Below, one piece after another: positions 28,051 to 36,536 of a stretch of 52,863 nucleotides of DNA (position 1 is the stretch's first letter; each line of letters opens with the position of its first letter). Source of the DNA: Bacteroidota bacterium (lineage in GTDB: Bacteria; Bacteroidota; Ignavibacteria; Ignavibacteriales; Ignavibacteriaceae); contig JAMCWE010000005.1 of assembly GCA_023475265.1 (NCBI GenBank), positions 1 through 52,863 on the forward strand, given 5' to 3'. The position numbers and the translations under genes are program-made. Under the pieces are notes generated by a model that was given only the letters and a program-made list of their open reading frames with translations, was not told the DNA's origin and did no database searches.

Positions 28051-28196
28051 AAAATTCTTATTTTTTCACAGTTGAAGTTTTATTGTTATTAATTAAGTGA
28101 AAAATTTGACTTCTTCTTTTATACAACGATGCTCTGCTTATCCAAAAGAAAAAGTGGAGATGAATAACCTACTCAAAAAGTAAAAAGGGTTCCATC

Positions 28197-29417
28197 ATGA
28201 ACAAAGAACAAAAAAAAGATTTCGAAACTAAATGCGTCCACGCCGGAATGGGCGAATATGAATTTGGTTCGGTAGTTCCTCCAATTTATCAAACATCAAC
28301 TTTTAAATTTAAATCTGCTCAGCATGGCGCCGCACTTTTTGCCGGTGAAGAAAAAGGATACATTTATACGCGAATGTTAAATCCTACTGTGGAAGCTCTG
28401 GAAAATTGTATCGCTGAATTGGAAGGTGGTTACAAGGGACTTGGCTGCGCAAGCGGAATGGCCGCAGTGCATACTGTATTTGGGAGCTTGACTCAAGCGG
28501 GAGATCATGTGGTTTGTTCAACCGCGGTATACGGTCCTACTACAACGCTGTTAAATTCTATAATGAAAAAATATGGAGTTGAAACAACTTTTGTTGATAC
28601 GTCGAATACTGAATTAGTTAGAAGCGCAATCAAGCCTAATACAAAAGTTGTTTATGTTGAAACACCAGGTAACCCGACTTTGGCAATTTCCGATCTCAAA
28701 GAAATATCTAAAATTGCTCATGCTAATAATGCGATAATGGTTGTTGATAATACTTTCATGAGTCCCGCGCTTCAGAGTCCGATTGAATTTGGCGCTGACA
28801 TCGTTCTCCACAGCTTAACAAAATTTTTAAATGGTCATGCTGATGTTGTTGGAGGAATTATAGTTGTTAAAGATGAAGAAACTTACAAACATTTTAGAAA
28901 AACTTTAAATCAGCTTGGCGGAGTTATAGATCCGTTTAATTCATTTCTTGTTCACCGCGGGATAAAAACTTTATCAATAAGAATGCAGAAACATTGTGAG
29001 AATGCGATTGTTGTTGCAGAATATTTAGAGAAACATCCTCTTATTAAAAAAGTTTTTTATCCCGGATTGAAAAGTCATCCGCAATATGAGTTGGCAAAGA
29101 AACAGCAAAAAGGTTCCGGCGGAATGATTACATTTGAACTTGAAGGTGGTTTCGAAGCTGGGCAAGTGTTGATGAATTCAGTTAAGCTTTGTCAGCTTGC
29201 TGTAAGCCTTGGCGGAGTTGAATCGCTCATACAGCATCCGGCAAGTATGACGCATTTTTCAATGGGAAGAGAAGCTAGAATGGCTGCAGAAATTTCCGAT
29301 GGATTAGTAAGGCTTTCTGTGGGAATTGAAAATGTAAATGATATAGTTAAAGATTTAGAACAAGCGCTTGAAAAGGTAAATGAATTACAATCAAAGGAAG
29401 TAGAGCATTCTTTATAA
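28197..29417 (+). CDS. PLP-dependent gamma-lyase / trans-sulfuration enzyme (methionine gamma-lyase-like)
   Basis: A 406-residue enzyme of the Cys/Met metabolism PLP family. Tyr57 and Arg59 (YTRMLNPT) bind cofactor phosphate of the neighbouring subunit, Asp184 is in VVDNTF, and Lys209 in SLTKFLNGH forms the Schiff base. Overall it is closest to methionine gamma-lyases, which release methanethiol, ammonia and 2-oxobutyrate. The position equivalent to the characteristic methionine gamma-lyase cysteine appears to be Pro114 (VYGPTT), so cystathionine gamma-lyase or mixed activity is equally possible. The next gene starts three bases after the stop. Confidence 0.88.
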   Translation: MNKEQKKDFETKCVHAGMGEYEFGSVVPPIYQTSTFKFKSAQHGAALFAGEEKGYIYTRMLNPTVEALENCIAELEGGYKGLGCASGMAAVHTVFGSLTQAGDHVVCSTAVYGPTTTLLNSIMKKYGVETTFVDTSNTELVRSAIKPNTKVVYVETPGNPTLAISDLKEISKIAHANNAIMVVDNTFMSPALQSPIEFGADIVLHSLTKFLNGHADVVGGIIVVKDEETYKHFRKTLNQLGGVIDPFNSFLVHRGIKTLSIRMQKHCENAIVVAEYLEKHPLIKKVFYPGLKSHPQYELAKKQQKGSGGMITFELEGGFEAGQVLMNSVKLCQLAVSLGGVESLIQHPASMTHFSMGREARMAAEISDGLVRLSVGIENVNDIVKDLEQALEKVNELQSKEVEHSL

Positions 29418-29420
29418 AAT

Positions 29421-30146
29421 ATGCTTTCAGCAAAATCAAAAAATATCAGCTTTAAAATATTGTTTATTACAGCCGCTGTAATTTTTTCTTCTTGTTCGGC
29501 GAAGATAAAAATTATTGATTCGCCCATTTCATTTTCTCAAAAAAGAATTGAATTGACGAAGCAATATATAAAAGAGCATTATGGAATAACATCAAACAAC
29601 ATTTCGATAGTTCCTAAAATTATTGTACTTCACTGGACTGCGGTTGGTACGTATGATTCTTCATTTGCCGTTTTCAACAAAGAAACCCTGGAAGGCTCTC
29701 GGCCGGAATTAGTTTCAGCCGGTGATCTAAATGTTTCAATTCAGTTTCTAGTTGATAAAGATGGAACGATTCATAGATTGATGCCGGAAACATGGTTGGC
29801 TCGCCATTGCATCGGATTAAATTATGAATCAATCGGAATTGAAAATGTCGGCGGTGTAGATGATGTTGATGATCTTACCGACGCACAAATAAAATCTAAT
29901 ATTCAACTTGTAGAATATCTTGCAAAAAAATATCCAACGGTAAAATTTTTAATTGGTCATTTGGAATACAGAGATTTTGAGGGAACAAAATATTGGTTGG
30001 AAAAAGATTCAACTTATAGAACAGTAAAATATGATCCTGGCGAGAGGTTTATGAATGCAGTGAGAAAAGGTGTCGCTGATCTTAATCTGAAAGGGCCTTC
30101 TGATATTGCAAAAGAAAATACAATTGAAGTTAATACGTTTAAGTAA
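29421..30146 (+). CDS. Lipoprotein N-acetylmuramoyl-L-alanine amidase (Amidase_2)
   Basis: A 241-residue putative lipoprotein: signal sequence 1-24 with lipobox ending at Cys25 (FSSC). The amidase_2 domain (about 60-205) contains zinc ligands His71 (VLHWTA) and probably His180 (LIGH), and RHCIGLNYESIGIEN with His129 and the conserved glutamate. It should cleave the amide between MurNAc and the stem peptide in cell-wall turnover or recycling. It lies three bases after the gamma-lyase gene, so the two are probably co-transcribed, though no functional link is evident. Confidence 0.9.
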   Translation: MLSAKSKNISFKILFITAAVIFSSCSAKIKIIDSPISFSQKRIELTKQYIKEHYGITSNNISIVPKIIVLHWTAVGTYDSSFAVFNKETLEGSRPELVSAGDLNVSIQFLVDKDGTIHRLMPETWLARHCIGLNYESIGIENVGGVDDVDDLTDAQIKSNIQLVEYLAKKYPTVKFLIGHLEYRDFEGTKYWLEKDSTYRTVKYDPGERFMNAVRKGVADLNLKGPSDIAKENTIEVNTFK

Positions 30147-30210
30147 AAATTGTAAATGGGTTTGAAGATTTAATTCACTTATTAAAAAACAAAACGCGGG
30201 AAAATTTAAG

Positions 30211-31335
30211 ATGGAAACGCAAAAATCCGAACGACTTCTTTCACTTGATGTTTTTAGAGGAATAACAATTGCCGGAATGATCCTTGTAAACAATCCTGGC
30301 AGCTGGGGACACATTTATCCGGCACTCGAACACGCCGCTTGGAACGGAGTAACTCCGACAGATTGGATATTTCCTTTTTTCCTTTTCATTGTCGGAGTTG
30401 CAATTAGTTTTTCTTTATCAAAAAGAAAAGAAAGAGGAGACAGCCAGAAAAAATTATTAATCCAAATTTTTAGAAGAGCAATTATACTTTTTGTTCTTGG
30501 TTTAATAATGTACGGTTTTCCTTACTTCAACTTAGCCACGCAAAGAATTCCTGGCGTGCTTCAAAGGATTGCCGTTTGTTATTTTATTTCCTCCTTTATT
30601 TTTCTAAAAGCCAACATTAAAACTATTTATTACATCGCCGGCGCATTGCTTTTTATTTATTGGGGAATGATGACTTTAATCCCTGTACCGGGAGTTGGTT
30701 TCCCAAATCTTGAACCGGCAACAAATCTTGGTGCCTGGCTCGATAGAACTATTCTTGGTCTTGATCATCTTTGGATAGGCTCTAAAGTTTGGGATCCTGA
30801 AGGAATACTTAGCACAGTTCCAGCAATTTCAACAACTCTAATCGGTATTTTAACCGGTTACTGGTTAAAACGCAAAATAGATCCAGCGACAAAAGTTGTT
30901 TGGATGTTTGTGTACGGATGTTTCGCATTAGTACTTGCAGCAATTTGGGATATATGGTTCCCGATCAACAAAGGAATTTGGACAAGCTCATACGTTTTAT
31001 TTACTGGCGGAATGGCGCTGATGTTTTTAGCTATTTGCTATTGGCTGATTGATGTAAAAGGATATAAGTGGTGGACAAAACCATTTGTGGTTTACGGAAT
31101 GAATGCAATTACAGTTTTCTTTTTCTCCGGAATTTTAGGAAGAACTATGGGTCTCATAAAAGTAACGGATTCCACCGGCAAGGATGTTTCTTTAACTGGA
31201 TATTTATATAATTTGCTATTCACATGGTGGCTAAACCCTATTAATGCATCTTTGGCGTGGGCTCTGCTTAACGTTGTCTTTTGGCTTGGAATTCTTTGGA
31301 TCTTATATTGGAGAAAAATTTTTATAAAAGTATAA
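30211..31335 (+). CDS. HGSNAT-like multi-pass acyltransferase (DUF5009/DUF1624 type)
   Basis: A 374-residue membrane protein with about ten hydrophobic segments. It opens with LLSLDVFRGITIAGMILVNN and has EHAAWNG with His41, matching the catalytic histidine block of heparan-alpha-glucosaminide N-acetyltransferase. It ends in a paired aromatic helix and a basic tail. Bacterial members are thought to acetylate amino sugars across the membrane. It follows the muramoyl amidase by 64 bp on the same strand, which hints at a role in cell-wall sugar handling, but this is inference. Confidence 0.88.
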   Translation: METQKSERLLSLDVFRGITIAGMILVNNPGSWGHIYPALEHAAWNGVTPTDWIFPFFLFIVGVAISFSLSKRKERGDSQKKLLIQIFRRAIILFVLGLIMYGFPYFNLATQRIPGVLQRIAVCYFISSFIFLKANIKTIYYIAGALLFIYWGMMTLIPVPGVGFPNLEPATNLGAWLDRTILGLDHLWIGSKVWDPEGILSTVPAISTTLIGILTGYWLKRKIDPATKVVWMFVYGCFALVLAAIWDIWFPINKGIWTSSYVLFTGGMALMFLAICYWLIDVKGYKWWTKPFVVYGMNAITVFFFSGILGRTMGLIKVTDSTGKDVSLTGYLYNLLFTWWLNPINASLAWALLNVVFWLGILWILYWRKIFIKV

Positions 31336-31468
31336 TTGATTATAGATTTTATTACATCATCCTTTAATGGTTTTGGAAAAGAATTTTACCCAATAACTAC
31401 AATCAACTATGCTTTTTATTTTATTCTTTCATTCTTTATTTTTCCCGACGAAATAATAAGAGGTTAAG

Positions 31469-33004
31469 ATGAGATTTGAACGCGCTGCCGGTATTTTACT
31501 TCACCCAACTTCATTACCGGGAAAATTCGGTATTGGTGACTTAGGAAATGAAGCTTATAACTTTGTTAATTTTCTAAAATCTGCCGGACAAAATCTTTGG
31601 CAGGTTTTCCCGCTTGGCCCTACTGGATATGGCGATTCACCGTATCAATGCTTTTCCGCATTCGCAGGAAATCCATTAATCATTAGTCCCGAAAAACTTC
31701 ATGAAAAAGGTTTTCTTTCCAAAGAAGATTTAGATCATGTTCCGCATTCAAATCCTCATCAGATAGATTTTGGAAAAATTATCGATTACAAAAAAAGTCT
31801 TCTGAAAAAAGCCTTTGAAAATTTTAAAGTAAATAATAACGGCACTAAAGAATCATTCGAATTATTTTGTGCTTCTAATGATGAATGGCTGGATGATTTT
31901 TCTTTTTTTATGGCGGCAAAAAATTATCACGGCGGTGGAGTTTGGACTGAGTGGCCGAAAAAATTAATTGTCCGGAACGAATCCGCAATGAAAGAATGGA
32001 AAGAAAAATTAGCTGATGATATTCTCTATCATCAATTTGTGCAGTTTCAATTTTTTACACAATGGAAAGAATTGAAAAAATATGCAAATGAAAATGGAAT
32101 AAAAATAATCGGCGATATGCCTATATTTATTGCTTACGACAGCGCTGACCTCTGGGCGCATAAAGAACTTTTTACAGTTGACGAAGAAGGTAAATTAGAA
32201 ACCGTTGCAGGTGTTCCGCCGGATTATTTCAGCGAAACAGGACAGCTATGGGGAAATCCTCTTTACAGATGGAAAGTAATGGAGAAAAATGATTTCCTTT
32301 GGTGGCGGCAAAGATTTTCCCAGCTTCTTGAAATGATAGACATAATTCGCATCGACCATTTTCGTGGCTTTGATGCTTATTGGGAAATTCCCGGTGGTTC
32401 AGAAACAGCAGTTAACGGAAGGTGGGTAAAAGCTCCCGGAGATAAATTATTTAATACAGTAAAAAAATATTTAGGCGAGCTTCCTATTGTTGCGGAAGAT
32501 CTTGGTGTGATTACAAAATCTGTAACTGCACTAAGAGAAAAATTTAATTTTCCCGGAATGAAAATTCTTCAATTTGCATTCGGTACCGGAATGGAAAGAA
32601 AATTTTTGCCGCACAACTTCGTTCAAAATTGCATGGTATATACCGGCTCGCATGATAACGATACAACGCGAGCTTATTTTGAAAAAGCTAAAGTTGAAAA
32701 CCATGATATTTATTCTCACACGCAACGATACCTTAATTATTATGGTGATGATATTGTTAAGCAGTTAATTAGAGCCGCGTATTCTTCGGTTGCTGATCTT
32801 GTAATTATTCCAATGCAGGATATTTTAAATCTTGGCGGCGAAGCAAGAATGAATTTTCCGGGAAAGCTTGGCGGCAACTGGACGTGGCGGTTCACCTGGC
32901 ATCAGGTTCATCACGATCTAGCAAATTATTATAAAGAACTTACCGAGCTTTTTGAAAGGCCGCCTAAACCGGAAGAGACTGTGGATATTGAAGTGGAAGA
33001 ATAA
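31469..33004 (+). CDS. malQ: 4-alpha-glucanotransferase
   Basis: A 511-residue GH77 enzyme (amylomaltase), the usual length of the short bacterial form. It opens with RAAGILLHPTSLPG. IIRIDHFRGF near residue 290 carries the nucleophile Asp, PIVAEDLGVI near 340 the acid/base Glu, and YTGSHDNDTT the third carboxylate. It disproportionates maltodextrins in glycogen or starch use. An AGAGG ribosome site precedes the ATG. No other glycogen gene is in the window. It is followed by a repeat-rich gap. Confidence 0.95.
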   Translation: MRFERAAGILLHPTSLPGKFGIGDLGNEAYNFVNFLKSAGQNLWQVFPLGPTGYGDSPYQCFSAFAGNPLIISPEKLHEKGFLSKEDLDHVPHSNPHQIDFGKIIDYKKSLLKKAFENFKVNNNGTKESFELFCASNDEWLDDFSFFMAAKNYHGGGVWTEWPKKLIVRNESAMKEWKEKLADDILYHQFVQFQFFTQWKELKKYANENGIKIIGDMPIFIAYDSADLWAHKELFTVDEEGKLETVAGVPPDYFSETGQLWGNPLYRWKVMEKNDFLWWRQRFSQLLEMIDIIRIDHFRGFDAYWEIPGGSETAVNGRWVKAPGDKLFNTVKKYLGELPIVAEDLGVITKSVTALREKFNFPGMKILQFAFGTGMERKFLPHNFVQNCMVYTGSHDNDTTRAYFEKAKVENHDIYSHTQRYLNYYGDDIVKQLIRAAYSSVADLVIIPMQDILNLGGEARMNFPGKLGGNWTWRFTWHQVHHDLANYYKELTELFERPPKPEETVDIEVEE

Positions 33005-33010
33005 TTAAAA

Positions 33011-33143
33011 AAGTTATCAAGTCATCAGGTTTGAAGGTTATCAGGTTTTCATGTTATAAATTTTGCAAATTGTTTTGAAATTTTTGAAATAATAAATTTT
33101 AAATTTGATAACTTGCAAACGTGGGAACTTGATAACCTGTTAA
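33011..33143. repeat. Iterated CAGGTTATCAAG-type hairpin element, left copy
   Basis: Left arm 33011-33058 repeats ATCAGGTTT and GTTATCA words; right arm 33104-33143 carries TTGATAACTTG and TTGATAACCTG, roughly complementary. A related segment lies at 33293-33344, so two copies flank a 47-codon open frame. Confidence 0.75.
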
Positions 33144-33172
33144 CATTTATTAAAAAATTAAAAGGTGGAATT

Positions 33173-33316
33173 ATGACTATTCAAAAATTTGAAGAAAATT
33201 ATTCAAAATCAATTTCAATTATAAATCAGATCTCAAAATTCATAACCTATTTAAAATCTTCAAATAAAACAACCGCCGAACCAAACACAACTAAACCTGA
33301 TAACCAGCAAACTTGA
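33173..33316 (+). CDS. Short open frame between iterated repeats, possibly a gene fragment
   Basis: A 47-codon frame from the ATG at 33173, preceded by AAAGGTGG four bases upstream, a good ribosome site. It encodes MTIQKFEENYSKSISIINQ and a likely second helix ISKFITYLKSS. The last ten residues (NTTKPDNQQT) are encoded by the repeat element itself, so the natural C-terminus may be lost. No family is recognised. It could be a genuine small helical protein or the start of a larger gene cut by the repeat. Confidence 0.45.
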   Translation: MTIQKFEENYSKSISIINQISKFITYLKSSNKTTAEPNTTKPDNQQT

Positions 33317-33344
33317 AAACCTGTAAACTTGATAATCTGAAAAA
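33293..33344. repeat. Iterated AACCTGATAAC-type repeat, right copy
   Basis: This repeats the words AACCTGATAACC, AAACTTGAAAACCTG and AAACTTGATAATCTG, in the orientation complementary to the left arm of 33011-33143. It lies between the small frame and the convergent permease gene. Confidence 0.7.
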
Positions 33345-33352
33345 TTGATTTA

Positions 33353-34708
33353 TCAATTTTTCTCGTTCAACTTTTTTACTAACAAAAAAGCCGGATAACT
33401 TAAAACCGCATAAATTAAAGCGAAGAATGCATTCAGCGGATCACCAATGACATCTCCAATTAAAAAGATAAGTGAGCCAATTAAAAATATTAATGTCGTC
33501 CAAGGGTATCCCCAAACTTTAAATGGTCTTGCCAAATCGGGTTCTTTTTTTCGTAAAACAAAGAGCGCTGAGAAACCTGCAAAATAATTTGCAACATAAA
33601 AGAAGGCAGATAAAGCAATCAATATTTCAACTGTGCCGGAAGAAATGAGAAGAATAGAAAAGATTGTACTTAACAATAATGCTGCACGCGGTGTCCCCGT
33701 TTCGCTGACTGAAGAACTTTTTGTGGTGAAAAGTCCATCACGGCTTAAACCATAAATAATTCTTGTAGCGATTAATAAAACTGCATTTAGGATACCGATA
33801 AGAGAAACAATTGAAAGAACGGTAATAATCTTTGCGCCCCCATTTCCGAAAATAGATTGTGCTGCATCAGTTGCCGGTGCTATTGACGCAGCAAGTTTTG
33901 AAACCGGCAGAACATACAACAACCCCAAATTAACAAGCAGATAAATTACGATTGTAGCAAGCACTCCGCCTATTGCAGATTTTGGCAAATTCTTTCCGGG
34001 ATTCTTATCTTCTTCAATAAAATAAACTGCGCTGTACCAGCCGTCGTAAGTAAAAATTATTGATTGCAGTGCGATTACGAATCCAATGAATAAAGCTGAT
34101 ATTGTTGTCGGTGTATTTACCGGAATTCTCGAAGTAATATTTTGATTGCCTCCGAAGATAAAACAAGCGGCAACTAATGCAATAAATCCAAATGCTTTTA
34201 GTATGCTTGTCACCTCTTGTGTTTTACTTCCGGATTTTAATCCAATCCATTGAATCATTGCAAATGCAATTACAATTATGATTGAGATTGTTTTTATATC
34301 ATAAGATAATTCCGGAAATAGAACCGAGAAAAATTCTCCGACTGCTAATGCAATAGAAGCCAGTGAAGCGCTCGTTGCAATCCAATCACTCCAACCGATT
34401 ATAAATCCAGCATAATCACCAAAAGCTTTTCTAACAAAAACATACCAGCCGCCGGCTTTAGGAAACATTGTTCCAAGTTCGATAACAGAAATTGTTCCAA
34501 GCAGCGCATAAATTCCTCCGATAACCCAGGCAATAAAAATAAGCCATGCGCTGCCAAGCTGTGAGGCAACCATTCCTGGCGTTCTTAAAATGCCGACGCC
34601 GATCGTTCCTCCGATGGTTACTGCTATCCCGAAGCTTACGCCAAGAATTTTTTTCAGCTTTCTTTTATTGACTTGTTCTTCGATGATAAAATCAGATGAA
34701 TTTTTCAT
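33353..34708 (-). CDS. APC-superfamily amino acid permease
   Basis: A 451-residue integral membrane protein with about 12 hydrophobic segments. The APC signature GVSFGIAVTIGGTIGVGIL is at about 24-42, and ALLGTISVIELGTMFPKAGG with WYVFVRKAFGDYAGF follows. A helix with EEDKNPGKNLPKS marks the cytosolic loop before TM7. Substrate cannot be read from sequence; amino acids or polyamines are likely. It is divergent from a second APC permease by 210 bp, possibly sharing a control region. Confidence 0.9.
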   Translation of the reverse strand: MKNSSDFIIEEQVNKRKLKKILGVSFGIAVTIGGTIGVGILRTPGMVASQLGSAWLIFIAWVIGGIYALLGTISVIELGTMFPKAGGWYVFVRKAFGDYAGFIIGWSDWIATSASLASIALAVGEFFSVLFPELSYDIKTISIIIVIAFAMIQWIGLKSGSKTQEVTSILKAFGFIALVAACFIFGGNQNITSRIPVNTPTTISALFIGFVIALQSIIFTYDGWYSAVYFIEEDKNPGKNLPKSAIGGVLATIVIYLLVNLGLLYVLPVSKLAASIAPATDAAQSIFGNGGAKIITVLSIVSLIGILNAVLLIATRIIYGLSRDGLFTTKSSSVSETGTPRAALLLSTIFSILLISSGTVEILIALSAFFYVANYFAGFSALFVLRKKEPDLARPFKVWGYPWTTLIFLIGSLIFLIGDVIGDPLNAFFALIYAVLSYPAFLLVKKLNEKN

Positions 34709-34918
34709 CCGGATATTTCTTTACTTTATTATAATTAAGATTGAACTTAAAGAAATTGCTTAATCGATGCAATCGGAATAACAATTAAAAATTCACTTAG
34801 CTTAGTTAAATAAGAGAGCAAGTTCAACTAACTGACAGTAAAAAATTTTTGATTTATTTAAAAAATAATTTGTAGATTAAAAAGGTTTCATATTACTTTT
34901 TATTAATTAAAGGTGTGT

Positions 34919-36403
34919 ATGACAGACAAGCCAAATTCTAACGCAGGGGAAGGCACTTCTAGAACATTTAAAAGAGAACTTAAGCTTCTCGATTCAACCA
35001 TGTTAGTTATCGGTTCAATGATAGGTTCGGGAATTTTTATTGTCAGTGCCGATATTGCGCGGACAGTCGGTTCACCCGGTTATTTATTGTTGGTTTGGCT
35101 TATTACAGGTCTGGTTACCATTATTGCAGCGTTAAGTTATGGTGAGCTTGCCGGGATGATGCCGCACGCCGGAGGACAATATGTTTATCTGCGTGAAGCT
35201 TATAATCCCCTGGTCGGATTTCTTTACGGATGGACTTTATTTTTAGTTATTCAAACCGGAACGATTGCAGCGGTTGCGGTTGCTTTTGCAAAATTTACAG
35301 CCGTGCTTATTCCATGGTTTGGCGAATCAAATATTTTATTCCAGGTTTTTGGATTGAAGATTTCATCGGCTCAAATTCTGGCAATCATTTCCATCATCAT
35401 TCTTACAAATATTAACATTCTCGGTTTACGCGCAGGAAAAATTGTGCAGGATATTTTTACTTCAACAAAAACGATTGCATTGTTCGGCTTAATTGTATTG
35501 GCTGTTTTTGTAGGAAGAAATCTTATTGCTACGGGAAATAATTTTTCAAACTTTTGGAATCCAAGCTGGTCGCATCTTTTAGATGGGAAAGTTGTTTCAA
35601 TTGAACAATTATCGGGAATAATGCTGCTAGCAGCAATCGGCGTTGCAATGGTTGGATCTCTATTTTCAAGCGACGCATGGAATAATATTACATTTACTGC
35701 CGGCGAAGTTATAAATCCGAAGAGGAATATTCCATTAAGTTTATTCCTGGGAACTCTTATAGTAACCATTTTATATATTCTTGCTAATGTAGGATACATT
35801 CTTGTTTTGCCGCTTCATGGAAATCCGGGTGGGATTGATACAATAGACAGAGGAATTCAATTTGCATTAAGCGATAGAGTTGCTACTGCCGCATCGTCAA
35901 TGATTTTCGGAGCGCCTGCAGTAGTTATTATGGCAGTGCTAATAATGATTTCGACCTTCGGATGCAACAACGGATTAATCCTTTCCGGTGCGCGCGTTTA
36001 TTATGCGATGGCAAAGGATAATTTGTTCTTCAAAAAAATTGGGACACTTAATAAAAATTCTGTCCCAGGAGTTGCGCTAATTTTTCAAACTATTTGGGCA
36101 AGTATTCTTTGTCTATCCGGTACATACAACGATTTGCTTGATTATGTAATCTTCGCAGTATTGATTTTTTATATTCTAACTATTCTTGGAATTTTTATAT
36201 TAAGAAAAAAACGGCCTGATGCTGAGCGTCCATATAAAGCTTGGGGTTATCCTATAGTCCCCGCAGCTTATATAATAGCCGCCGCCGCTATCTGCATTGA
36301 CTTGCTTATATTCAAACCAATGTATACCTGGCCCGGAGTTGTTATAGTTTTATTAGGGATACCGGTCTTCTTTATCTGGAGAAAATTTGCTGCGAATAAA
36401 TAA
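34919..36403 (+). CDS. APC-superfamily amino acid permease
   Basis: A 494-residue membrane protein with about 12 segments. The N-terminal APC signature is MLVIGSMIGSGIFIVSADIA and SYGELAGMMPHAGGQYVYLREA follows. AWNNITFTAGEVINPKRNIP is the cytosolic loop motif. It is close to the LAT/serine-threonine exchanger branch, but substrate is not assignable. I use the ATG at 34919, five bases after AAAGG; an earlier in-frame GTG at 34913 overlaps this site. It is divergent from the other APC permease. Confidence 0.9.
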   Translation: MTDKPNSNAGEGTSRTFKRELKLLDSTMLVIGSMIGSGIFIVSADIARTVGSPGYLLLVWLITGLVTIIAALSYGELAGMMPHAGGQYVYLREAYNPLVGFLYGWTLFLVIQTGTIAAVAVAFAKFTAVLIPWFGESNILFQVFGLKISSAQILAIISIIILTNINILGLRAGKIVQDIFTSTKTIALFGLIVLAVFVGRNLIATGNNFSNFWNPSWSHLLDGKVVSIEQLSGIMLLAAIGVAMVGSLFSSDAWNNITFTAGEVINPKRNIPLSLFLGTLIVTILYILANVGYILVLPLHGNPGGIDTIDRGIQFALSDRVATAASSMIFGAPAVVIMAVLIMISTFGCNNGLILSGARVYYAMAKDNLFFKKIGTLNKNSVPGVALIFQTIWASILCLSGTYNDLLDYVIFAVLIFYILTILGIFILRKKRPDAERPYKAWGYPIVPAAYIIAAAAICIDLLIFKPMYTWPGVVIVLLGIPVFFIWRKFAANK

Positions 36404-36465
36404 ATATTCTATTATTCAATTAAAATTTGTAAGTAATGTTAATTTGGCTGGAGGCATTCAAAAAG

Positions 36466-36494
36466 CAATTTAACAATTAGACAATTAAACAATG
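36466..36494. repeat. Short iterated CAATTTAACAATTAG-type repeat
   Basis: Three near copies of a 9-10 bp word (CAATTTAA, CAATTAGA, CAATTAAA) sit 43 bp before the NCS2 permease start. Such words are frequent in this type of genome; too short here for a structural claim. Confidence 0.4.
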
Positions 36495-36536
36495 AAAAAT
36501 ATCAATCAATTTTTCACTTTTAAATTGGGAGACTAA

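Noticed and set aside
35371-35799. 142-codon minus-strand open frame
   Set aside because: Antisense shadow of the APC permease gene at 34919-36403.
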